A stretch of 20,771 nucleotides of DNA from Botryococcus braunii (Eukaryota > Chlorophyta > Trebouxiophyceae). Of this stretch, positions 1 through 8,541 are shown piece by piece; the stretch's first letter is position 1; each line of letters starts with the position of its first letter. The translations under genes and the position numbers were made by a program. The stretch covers positions 1 to 20,771 of the forward strand of contig MVGU01001909.1 in NCBI GenBank assembly GCA_002005505.1, in the 5' to 3' direction. A model generated the notes under the pieces. It was not told where the DNA came from, ran no database searches, and worked only from the letters and a program-made list of their open reading frames with translations.

Positions 1-44
<44 letters not shown>

Positions 45-340
45 GAGAGGAGAGAGAGAGAGAGGAGAGAGGAGAGAGAGAGAGGAGAGAGAGAGAGAGG
101 AGAGAGAGGAAGAGAGAGGAGAGAGAGGAGAGAGAGAGAGAGAGAGGAGAGGAGGAGGAGAGAGAGAGGAGAGAGGAGAGAGAGAGAGGAGAGAGAGAGG
201 GAGGAGAGAGAGAGGAGGAGAGGAGAGAGAGAGAGAGAGGAGAGAGAGAGGAGGAGAGAGAGGAGGAGAGAGAGGAGAGAGAGGAGAGAGAGAGAGAGAG
301 GAGAGGAGAGAGGAGAGAGAGAGAGAGAGAGGAGAGGAGA

Positions 341-342
<2 letters not shown>
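1..342. repeat. (GA)n microsatellite at window start
   Basis: Nearly pure GA dinucleotide repeat, broken by many single extra G bases (GGA in place of GA). All bases are purines on the plus strand, so triplex (H-DNA) formation is possible. The tract reaches the first base, so its true length is unknown. Similar sequence sits at the other end of the window. Confidence 0.98.
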
Positions 343-373
<31 letters not shown>

Positions 374-424
374 GAGGAAGGGAGGGAGAGGGCGAGGGTG
401 AGGGAAGGGAGAGGGGGGGGGGGG
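343..424. repeat. Poly-G runs and G-rich purine tract
   Basis: A run of 30 G (343-372) is followed by mixed GA/GGG sequence and a second run of 12 G (413-424). Four or more close G-runs could form G-quadruplexes. Run lengths in such homopolymers are often unreliable in assemblies. Confidence 0.95.
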
Positions 425-807
425 CAACACGTGCATATGCGCGTAAACAAAGCTTACGATGCGAATCAGGTCATTTGGAGCGCTTGGAGAAGTCCGCATT
501 TGGTTTTCGAATTAAATTGAACTTAAAAGGGCCATGTGGATATAACTCAATAGCGGGTGATTATGATTAGGGCCACGTATATATTATCACAAACGATAAC
601 TCGGAATAAATCAAATGTAATATTATTTTGAAAGCAGGCATTGGCAGGGGCGGAAGTCGATAGCCTATGCTCATACAAAATCTTCTCGTCGGCGTGTTCA
701 GTGGCTGCTAGGCTTTTATCAGGATACTGTGCACAACATGTGTCTAGTGCATGCAATATGTATTGCACTTGTTGCATTGCATTGATTGCATTGCACTAGT
801 AGAAAAG
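425..807. other. Unique sequence, no gene recognised
   Basis: Ordinary mixed-composition DNA. Short open frames exist on both strands but none shows a recognisable domain or splice context. Near 755-800 there is a small cluster of TTGCA/TGCAT words that is locally self-complementary; I assign it no function. Confidence 0.6.
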
Positions 808-1396
808 ATTGTCCGAAAAAGGTCCCAAAAAGGTCCGAAAAGAGGTGTTTTGGGACCCCCATGGGAAAGATATGGGACCCCTTGGGACTCGTATGGGAGC
901 ATTTTGGGAACTTGTTTTTTGGGACTTTCCCATTGAGTGGCATATATGGGAGTTTTACGGGAAGCTTTTGGGACCCTTTTGGGAGCACGTTTGGGAGAGT
1001 TATGGGAGAATTTCGCAAAATTTTGGGATGTCCCAAAAAAAGGTGCATTTTTGGGAAGGTCCCAAAAGCATTGTTTTGGGACTCGTTTGGGATCATCCCA
1101 AAATACTAAGATTTTGGGAATGGATTGGGCTGTTTTTTGGGAAAGTCCCATAAAGTCAGAATTGGGAGTGGTTTGGGAGGGAGTTGGGAACTTCCCATAA
1201 TAAAAAATTTAGGGACTTGGTTGGGCAGTTATTTGGGATAGTCCCAAAAGTTCTATTATGGGAAAGGTTTGGGAGGTGATTGGGAACTTCCCAAATTTCC
1301 CATATTTTGGGAGTGGGTTGGGCTGCTGTTTGGGATAGTCCCAAAACCAATGACTTGGGACAGGTTTGGGAGGAAGTTGGGAACTCCCATACAACA
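808..1396. repeat. Minisatellite of TTTGGGA/TCCCAAA palindromes, ~97-bp units
   Basis: Three clear tandem units of about 96, 97 and 92 bp lie at 1112-1207, 1208-1304 and 1305-1396. Each starts TTTTGGGA or TTTAGGGA. Each carries a TTGGGCTG-like word, a short palindrome such as TTTGGGATAGTCCCAAA, and a GTTGGGAACTTCCCA-like hairpin. Upstream (808-1111) the same words occur in degenerate order, with palindromes of variable spacer (TTTGGGA-TG-TCCCAAA, TTTGGGA-TCA-TCCCAAA). Several overlapping frames stay open on both strands because the repeat lacks stop-like words, so they should not be called genes. No protein family is recognised. Confidence 0.85.
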
Positions 1397-1774
1397 GAAC
1401 TTGGGATTCCAATCCCATACACATTCTGTTGCTAGGAGAGGCAGTTATCCACTTAATGACTAACAAACAATGAGATGCTTGACTTGGAACATCGTGAGAT
1501 GGCGCAACATTGGTCCAAGTGCTCAATTACATCTGAAACCTGCCAAACGCACTGGACTGACACCCTAGTCCAACATGAACGTTGAACTGAAGCAAACCTA
1601 ATAAGCGTTAACAAGACTACTGAATACATATACCAATACTGCAAAAGCACAGTACACAAACACACAAGGGTTTGCTGCACATGCTGCATGCACCTAAGGC
1701 TTATATCAAGAAGCGTCTTAATTGCATAATGCTTGCAGCCAATGTAGTTGCTTGATGACATGTCAGCATGCATG
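1397..1774. other. Unique flank between minisatellite and LTR element
   Basis: Mixed-composition sequence with no supported gene. A minus-strand frame of 113 codons (1453-1794) has no recognisable domain and runs into the LTR, so I treat it as chance. Confidence 0.6.
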
Positions 1775-2351
1775 CCCATGTGACGATATAGCAAGTGCCT
1801 GTTATACTAAGTAGCCATAATGGATTTCGAACAGAATATGTCCTTTCCGGGTGCCCTGGAGACCGGGAAGACTGCGCCCTCGAGTCGGGACTTGCGCGGC
1901 TCGAGAGGATTTTGTACTGCTTGATAAAACCCTCAATCTTGTGCCCTTTTAAGTCCCAGCCCCGCACGTGTTGGTCTGGAGTGGGACTTAGAGGGAAATT
2001 TGTTGTTTGACACGTTGTTGGCCCGCACGTTGAAGGCCAGTTTTAATGTGCAGTTCATAAGCAGCTGCTAAACAGTTCCTTGATGTTTCAGGAATCAGCT
2101 CGTACTTTCTAGAACAGTGGTGCCGTGTAATGTTTAGCGTCTCTTCATTGTGAACTTCATGTTCAGGATCTGCTTGATTTAACCAGAACTATCTAGATTC
2201 TCTTTACGTGTCAAGTGATCCTGCTTTGTGGATTACGTGGCAGCTCAGAATCAGTTGTAACCTGGGCACTAGAGGAACGTGATCCCTCTGGACACTTCGT
2301 TCCAGCGGGGTCCTGAAAGATCCCGAATCCCCGCGTAAGTTCGGGGAATAC

Positions 2352-2359
2352 TATTTAAG
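2352..2359 (+). promoter_or_regulatory. TATA-like box in 5' LTR
   Basis: TATTTAAG lies just downstream of a short hairpin (arms ATCCCCG / CGGGGAAT, about 2326-2349), about 570 bases into the LTR. The same word is conserved in the 3' LTR. It is the best candidate for the retroelement core promoter, inferred from sequence only. Confidence 0.45.
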
Positions 2360-2769
2360 GGCGACCAGCCGTCCTCTAAACCACGCTGTGCTAGGAAGTT
2401 AGGTGAGGGAAACCTCTGTCGTGAGTCTTTGTAACCGCACAAGTTTGAATCCCAACATTCCTACTAGCCTCGTCCGTGACCACTGCGTTAATGTGCCTGA
2501 CCGTTTGTCCTTGAATGTCCTAGTCGTAACTTGATCTACCCCACTTGTCTGTCGTAACTCGTCGCAATTGTGAAGCAACACCTCTGAAACTCAGTGCCAG
2601 TATTGATTTGGATATCGTCTATCAAATCTTAATAGTATCAGTGAGCATTCCACCCTTTTAGCAAGAACCGAAGATCAATACCAAGATCTAGCCGTCCCAC
2701 CTTCGTGCAGTAAACATAGGGCCATCCCTTTAGGCGGATCAGCGGAACCTGCCCCCAATTCCGGCAAAA

Positions 2770-3276
<507 letters not shown>

Positions 3277-4873
3277 CATCATAATAGCACATCTGGTTCT
3301 GCCATCCTAAAACTGACGAGCTGTGATCCAGATGCATGCACAGTTGAAGGCAGCACTATAAACATACGGTAAAAAGTCGTAGGCAGATGTCGGCGGATGG
3401 CGGAACCGCAAAACGTTTCCTGCAAGCTTACTGAACATTTAACCCTTTCAATGAATTAAAATGTAAAAACAACAGGGTTAAGGTGGCTGGGAGAATTCTG
3501 GAAATTTGTATGTGGGTAAATCGATATCGGTGCTCAACGAATGGCGCACCCGGAAAACGCGATCTCGTGGACTTACTGCACAGATACAACTTCCATTGCC
3601 TTAAGATGTCTTAAAAATGTCTCACTCTTGATGGCCGAAGTCAGAATCCTTGAAAGTGGGCACATCGATGTCCGCACTCGTCGTGGAAAACAGTTTCCAT
3701 CGTATCCCTGTGAACCACTCCTCGCAGCCCTCAAAACTTTTCAGCACATCATTAAATATTAAAACGGCATATTTGACTGAGCCTCATCACGTATGCTGAA
3801 CTTTGCAAGTTCGTGTCGACGGTTTTTCGGAGTGCACATCTGCGCGGCTCCCTCAGCAGCAGAGCACATGACCAGGTCACGTGGAAGAGGTGGCAGCATT
3901 ACGCGCCTTGCAGCGCGAGTGCATGGCGCAGCGTTACCTGCAATACACCGCAATACAGCGCTGTACACAGGCTGTACAAAAGCCTCCGCTCAGGCTGCCA
4001 CGCCGCGAAATCCCATCTTTCCGTGCTAGATTTCCGATTTAAACAGTAGATTTGCGATTTACAGGGCTTACGGACAGCTTCCGGACCTCGGAGCTACACC
4101 GCATCTCGGCGGAGCTGAACCCTGTTTATTTCAGTGCCGTTGCCAACCGAATTTTTGACTTTCTTATATGCCTGCCTCGGATCTCTGGCGCGTGCAAGGC
4201 GTTACCAGCGCGTCCCCATTATAGGCCTCCCCAGCGGGCATCCAAGGCTGTCGGCCCCCGACACCGGAAAACCTGCACCCCAGAGGGGGCAGGTTAACAA
4301 TCAATTTACCTGTTCCAGTACCTATAGTAATTCATAGTTTATCATATAGTCGTTCATAAATTTCATTTAACAAGCGCCGCAAGTAATTTGGTACGAAGCC
4401 GCCACACCTAAGTCGTAACATCACGCACAGTAGTACCAACCCGGATCCTGAAAAGGAGCATCAAACCCTAACAGTAGGATTAGAATAAAATAGATTAACA
4501 CCTTTGAAAGTGAAATATCTGATTTGTAACTCCAGTTAAGATCATACTCCAGCCGTCAACCCCCAAAGTCCGATAGCCCGGCCTGCGATAGCCGTAAGCC
4601 GGTGACCCCGACTACGGATCCCCGACTAAAACATCCGAGACTTGAACCGCAGCAGTCTCCGATTGTAACCTCCAGCCTTCGAATCGCACAATCGTAAGTA
4701 CCAGTAATCCAGTAATCCGGTAACCCAGGTCTCAAGGCCGAATCCTTGAGTGGCGATCCGCATAATTTACCTTGATACAGAAGCCGCAGCCCAGCTATTA
4801 CTAATCGTAGTGCAAAATCCCTAATTTTCAATCAGAAAAAAATTTGTCTACCTTGGGTAACGGGAACCCGATA

Positions 4874-4891
4874 TGGCGATCCGTCCAGGGA
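4874..4891 (+). other. Retrotransposon primer-binding site
   Basis: TGGCGATCCGTCCAGGGA starts immediately after the last base shared by the two LTRs. TGG pairs with the CCA end of a tRNA, as in LTR elements generally. The rest resembles sites complementary to tRNA-Asp in some plant gypsy elements (TGGCG start, GGGA end), but I cannot confirm the tRNA. Confidence 0.75.
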
Positions 4892-5027
4892 GTTTTAGCG
4901 CGTTGAACTAGTCAGCGCCTGAGCTCTCCGAATCTGGCCTTCTGCGCAGATTTGCCGTGTTTATAGCACCACGTGAGTACCGTATTTGGAATCAGTTGAG
5001 CTTTGTCCGCTTATAGAACTGGGTATA

Positions 5028-5061
5028 CCCCTTTAGGAGGGGCTTGATTACATTCCGTGTG
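5028..5061 (+). repeat. Leader hairpin repeat, copy 1
   Basis: CCCCTTTAGGAGGGG (5028-5042) is a self-complementary stem (CCCCT/AGGGG) followed by CTTGATTACATTCCGTGTGT. It matches 5592-5625 with about four mismatches over 34 bases. Confidence 0.8.
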
Positions 5062-5591
5062 TCGCAGGAACGACAGCAAAGACATCAGCAACGACCATTT
5101 GCAGCGAAACCATATATTAGGAAAGTTCAGTTTGAAGCACCCCATCAGTGTACTGCAGAAGTTAGTTGAGACAATCTGATAGCTCTCAGTACTTGTTTTC
5201 TGTTTGAATACAATTGAGAAATAGTAAATACTATACTTTTGGAATCGCGTTTGCATATCTGTTTCTTTTTCGAAATCTTAGCAACATCAAAGATCGCGGT
5301 TTTGTGATACGCATCTGTGGAAATACATAACATTTCGATCTCCTCTGTAGAAGAGAGGTCTTATTTCACATTAAAAGTACTTCCAGAGTTCATCTGCACT
5401 GTTTGCATTTATGAGTTGAAGGTCCGAGGTTGGCGTAACTAGCTGAATTGAGACTCGAGCTTCTGCAAATCGTGAAATACTTATATTTTGTTTTATCGTT
5501 TGTTGGAGAAATAAAATTATTAACAAGCTTCACAGTACCCTGGTTTGAAGGAAAACTTACCTGCAACTCCATTATCAGAGTTAGTGGGATG

Positions 5592-5625
5592 CCCTTTAGG
5601 AGGGGTCTGATTACACTCCGTTTGT
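5592..5625 (+). repeat. Leader hairpin repeat, copy 2
   Basis: CCCTTTAGGAGGGG (5592-5605) followed by TCTGATTACACTCCGTTTGT. It is the second copy of the element at 5028 and lies about 165 bases upstream of the gag ATG. Confidence 0.8.
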
Positions 5626-5791
5626 TGAACAGGCACCCCTACAGCCAGCTACAATAGCAGAATCAGCAATATAGTATATAGCAGTATCAACAGTATCTGA
5701 CATTAATTAGTATCGTGAACACACGAGCGTAACCTCTAATAGTGTGTTAGGCAATCTAGAGCATAAGACCTTGTTTGATTGAACAATTATC

Positions 5792-6619
5792 ATGGCAGAC
5801 ATACAAGCCCCAGTACGTTTGGAATTTTTCTATGGAAAGCCTACAGAGGACCCTTTTCAGTGGTTAGAGTCTTTTGAACTTTTTCTTGAGATCAACCAAG
5901 TAGTGGGTGATCGGGTTTTACGTTTTGTTAAGCATGCCATGCGCGAGGAGGCTTACACATGGTTCCGCGCAAATCAAGATGATATACATGACTGGGATGA
6001 CTGTAAAGAGGGCTTTCTTGAACGATTTGGCCTTGATGAAGACACCCTTATGTTAAAGTTAGACACATGTGCACAATTGTCAAATGAGACCGTTCGCAGC
6101 TACGCTGACAGATACAGGAAATTAGTGGGTTACTTGCAGAACTCTCTGCCACCCAGGATGGTGACCCAGTTATTTGTGAAAGGCTTAGTTCCCCATCTTA
6201 GGGAGCGAGTACAGATGACCTACCCCGGCAATGGAGCGTTAGCCGACATAATACGTTTGGCTGCAAACTATGAACAGACCTTTGGGCATGCACCATTAGG
6301 AGGTATGTACGTCAATCAAAACACAGAAGTACCAGCACGCGAGAGAAGTGAGCCTTGGTCTCGCCGCCCCATTGACAATGTGGATCAGCGAGCGCCACGC
6401 GCGCCGCAGCAGCAAAATCAAAGGGAGAACAACAGAGATAATAGAGAAAATAGAAACTGGCCGCGTCAGCGAGATTTCCCCGAGAGGCGTAATCAGCCGC
6501 AACCAGCAGCACCGCCAAGACAGATTGCACCAGCTAACCCACCTAGGGAGGCACCTCTTCCGCCACCCGCAACCGATATAGATACGCTTACCAGAGAGAT
6601 GGAGAGACTCAGAATTTAA
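5792..6619 (+). CDS. gag: Gag polyprotein (capsid region), LTR retrotransposon
   Basis: A frame of 275 codons starting ATGGCAGAC, the first long frame after the leader. Residues about 15-140 match the retrotransposon gag (capsid-like) family: FYGKPTEDPFQWLESFE near residue 13, then AYTWFRANQDDIHDW and FLERFG (residues about 53-80), and YADRYRKLVGYL near 110. These build the shell of the cytoplasmic virus-like particle. The part from residue about 180 is rich in Arg, Asn, Gln and Pro (RENNRDNRENRN, PPREAPLPPPA) and could bind RNA. I see no CCHC zinc knuckle. The frame ends at TAA (6617-6619) inside a heptad-like stretch (LTREMERLRI then IAELQRP in the same frame), so the stop looks like a C-to-T loss of a Gln codon rather than the natural end; regulated readthrough is the alternative. 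Domain identity is clear; the end is not. Confidence 0.87.
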   Translation: MADIQAPVRLEFFYGKPTEDPFQWLESFELFLEINQVVGDRVLRFVKHAMREEAYTWFRANQDDIHDWDDCKEGFLERFGLDEDTLMLKLDTCAQLSNETVRSYADRYRKLVGYLQNSLPPRMVTQLFVKGLVPHLRERVQMTYPGNGALADIIRLAANYEQTFGHAPLGGMYVNQNTEVPARERSEPWSRRPIDNVDQRAPRAPQQQNQRENNRDNRENRNWPRQRDFPERRNQPQPAAPPRQIAPANPPREAPLPPPATDIDTLTREMERLRI

Positions 6620-6982
6620 ATTGCAGAATTACAGAGGCCCATGCCCGCCGCTAATTTTACTCAGTTTCATGAGGACCCAGCCGAAGAAGAACAGCCCCAA
6701 GTAAGGATGATGTATGATGGGTTTACTGACCCATTCCCCGTCTACGCCACCAAAAGACCAGCCGAAAATCCACCTGAATTGGATCAGCCATTGCTACGCC
6801 GCCGGCCTAATAATGTGCAAAACACCACTGTGGACCCCAGATCTTCAAATAGGCCAGCTGCCCCAGGGCCTAATGAACCTTCAGCACCAGAAATAATCCT
6901 TCAACTGCTGCACCGCCTACGCCAGCCCCAGTACCTGCTTTTCCTAGGAGGGCACCTGCGCCGCGCCCGCCAGTCGACTTAG
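6620..6982 (+). pseudogene. Continuation of gag frame after the stop
   Basis: Same reading frame as gag, open from the codon after TAA to TAG at 6980-6982. It begins IAELQRPMPAANF, continuing the amphipathic helix cut by the stop, and then becomes acidic and proline-rich (EDPAEEEQPQ, PFPVYATKRPAE). From about 6877-6895 the likely protein moves to the -1 frame, where a Pro/Ala-rich reading continues and the last part of this frame looks like noise. It is best read as the spacer between capsid and protease, broken by a stop and a frameshift. An internal ATG at 6641 could start a separate product. Confidence 0.55.
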
Positions 6983-7413
6983 GGGGACTGCCACCACTTC
7001 CAGATCCTCCCCGGCCGGCGTACCGGAGACCACCAGTTGTGCCAGCCCCTTCCAGCGAGCCAATCCAACAAATTAAAGGGCTACCTATGAAGCTGACAGT
7101 ACAATCATATTTGAATCATATTAGTGAGGAGGAATTTCAGAGATCCATCCAAGAGCTACATGCGTCCCGCCAACAATTCCAGCGAAGCAAGCAAACCACT
7201 TCAACCCCGCCAAGAGCTGCGGAGGCAGAGCTTGTAGTAATCTCTAGTGACACTTCCGAGAGCCCCTCAGCCAGCGATACGCCCGAGGCGCCGCGAGTCC
7301 AACAGCATCTGCAACGCAACCCGATCAGCACCACTGTAGCCACAGTCCCTATTATCTTAACAATACTATCTTTGACGAAGGAATTATTGACACTGGAGCA
7401 ACCAATACCATGA
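6877..7413 (+). pseudogene. Proline-rich and acidic linker before protease (second frame)
   Basis: Open in the frame one base behind gag, from just after a TGA at 6874 to TGA at 7411-7413. It reads as a strongly proline-rich stretch (PTPAPVPAFPRRAPAPRPP) and then a helical segment (SYLNHISEEEFQRSIQELH, about 7108-7164) and an acidic Ser-rich tail (VISSDTSESPSASDTPEAP, near 7233-7292). The protein then needs a further -1 shift, between 7251 and about 7380, to reach the protease. No zinc knuckle was found here. The low-complexity bias and direct continuation on both sides make it likely that this was one polyprotein. Confidence 0.55.
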
Positions 7414-8444
7414 TATCGCAATCTGCAGCTAGACAACTGGGCATGCTTAACCAGATCGAGCCTTGTAGACTTAAGTATTCATGTGCTGATGGCAACATGT
7501 CTGCCCCATGGGGCATAATTAGAAAGCTACCAGTAGGTGTTGATGGATTGATATTCCCAATTGACGTTTTTGTAAGTGGAGCGACGAACTACGATGTACT
7601 CCTGGGTACCGATTGGCTTACGCAAGCCCACGCAGAAATCAGCTTTGCCAAGTCAGAAATGTCATACAAAATAGACCCTAACCTCATTGGGAAAGTCCCT
7701 ATAACAGTACTGCCATCTGATAAGACTTTTAATCGTTATTGTGTTATGCGGGCTCCCGTTGAGAACCTGGGAGACCCGGAGGGACCGGAGGTACCGGCAC
7801 TGCCAGAAGTAATATATTTCGACGAGAGCGCCTCTGACACCTCTGCGCCCGAGGATTCAAGCGAAGAAGAAGTCAGTAGTGGAGAGACTGCCAGTTCATC
7901 ATCTGTGGAAGAATACCCTGACCTTATTGAGGAGCCACAAGCAATGCAAGTAGGCTTTTTAAATTCCACCGCCGCCGACATCACCCTTGCAGAGGGACCA
8001 TCTCTCTCGCCGCCTTCAACGAGTAACACCGAAGATTGGATGCTAGAAAAGAATATATTCAAAGACATTGAGGAGCAATTCGGCCCATTTGACCTTGACG
8101 CTTGCTGCGATCAGGAAGGCCGCAACTCTCAATTGCCTTACTTTTGGACACCCCAGCAAGACTGTTTGAAGCAAGATTGGACCCACAAGAACATTTACTG
8201 CAACCCACCTTTTTCAAAAGCAATGGAGATTGTGCAGCACTGCCTCACATATTATGATAGCAGCCCAACCACGACGTCAGCCGTCCTTGTTTTACCCTGG
8301 TGGCCTGAAGCCACATGGTTTCCGATAGTAATGGAGAAATTCCAAATCGTTCGACAATATCCTCCAGGAGTGCAGCTGTTTACAGCCCCGGGACGATCCC
8401 CCAGCTTTCTCGCATGCGTGTGGGGCCTACCCGTTGGCCGGTGA
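7251..8444 (+). CDS. Retropepsin fused to Dam-type adenine methyltransferase-like domain
   Basis: This frame is open from 7251 and ends at TGA 8442-8444; the first ATG is at 7410, inside the protease, so translation must come from upstream by frameshift or an unbroken parent. The aspartic protease has IIDTGATNTM (active-site DTG at 7389-7397) and, about 70 residues on, YDVLLGTDWL (7590-7619), the usual second loop of gypsy retropepsins. A spacer rich in Ser and Glu follows (about 7790-7990). Then comes a C-terminal domain of about 135 residues with FGPFDLDACC (D at 8091 and 8097), FWTPQQDCLKQDW, the catalytic-type NPPF (8202-8213) and SAVLVLPWWPEATWF. This order matches the phage Dam/DIRS-type N6-adenine methyltransferase fold: FDLD, then W.TP..D.L.Q.W, then NPP[FY], then a VLVLP strand. 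The protease is certain; the methyltransferase fold is well supported, activity unknown. Confidence 0.82.
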   Translation, partial: HFREPLSQRYARGAASPTASATQPDQHHCSHSPYYLNNTIFDEGIIDTGATNTMISQSAARQLGMLNQIEPCRLKYSCADGNMSAPWGIIRKLPVGVDGLIFPIDVFVSGATNYDVLLGTDWLTQAHAEISFAKSEMSYKIDPNLIGKVPITVLPSDKTFNRYCVMRAPVENLGDPEGPEVPALPEVIYFDESASDTSAPEDSSEEEVSSGETASSSSVEEYPDLIEEPQAMQVGFLNSTAADITLAEGPSLSPPSTSNTEDWMLEKNIFKDIEEQFGPFDLDACCDQEGRNSQLPYFWTPQQDCLKQDWTHKNIYCNPPFSKAMEIVQHCLTYYDSSPTTTSAVLVLPWWPEATWFPIVMEKFQIVRQYPPGVQLFTAPGRSPSFLACVWGLPVGR

Positions 8445-8541
8445 TGATTGTGAAGACCCCTGCACCCAACTTGACTGAAGACCCCGGCCTACAGAAATTG
8501 CCAGACATCCAAATAATTGAAGAAGAGACAGACCACCTTGA
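8445..8541 (+). pseudogene. Short linker in a third frame between methyltransferase and RT stub
   Basis: After the TGA at 8442 the likely protein continues one base back, in a frame open from 8315 or earlier to 8662. It reads MIVKTPAPNLTEDPG and LPDIQIIEEETDHLEP. This acidic spacer is typical of the stretch before gypsy RT. It then shifts again near 8545 into the frame of the RT stub. There is no domain of its own. Confidence 0.45.

Larger units (their letters stand above)
4892..5791 (+). other. Untranslated leader of the retroelement
   Basis: No open frame of note between the primer-binding site and the gag ATG. It contains a duplicated hairpin motif (5028-5061 and 5592-5625). A leader of about 0.9 kb leaves room for packaging and dimerisation signals; that role is inference. 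Confidence 0.65.

Noticed and set aside
1..424. Telomere or centromere at the window end
   Set aside because: The repeat is GA/GGA, not a TTTAGGG-type unit, and a similar tract ends the other side; assembly breaks at microsatellites explain it better.
719..1526. Eight overlapping frames rich in WD/GP/PK words on both strands
   Set aside because: All arise from the TTTGGGA/TCCCAAA minisatellite, which lacks stop words; no frame is favoured.
1795..2010. 71-codon frame in the 5' LTR, repeated at 10153-10368
   Set aside because: It is identical because LTRs are copies; it sits in the presumed promoter region and has no domain. The pair at 2399-2581 and 10757-10939 is rejected for the same reason.
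6300..6620. CCHC zinc knuckle in gag
   Set aside because: The C-terminal part is Arg/Asn/Pro-rich with no Cys pair at the right spacing.
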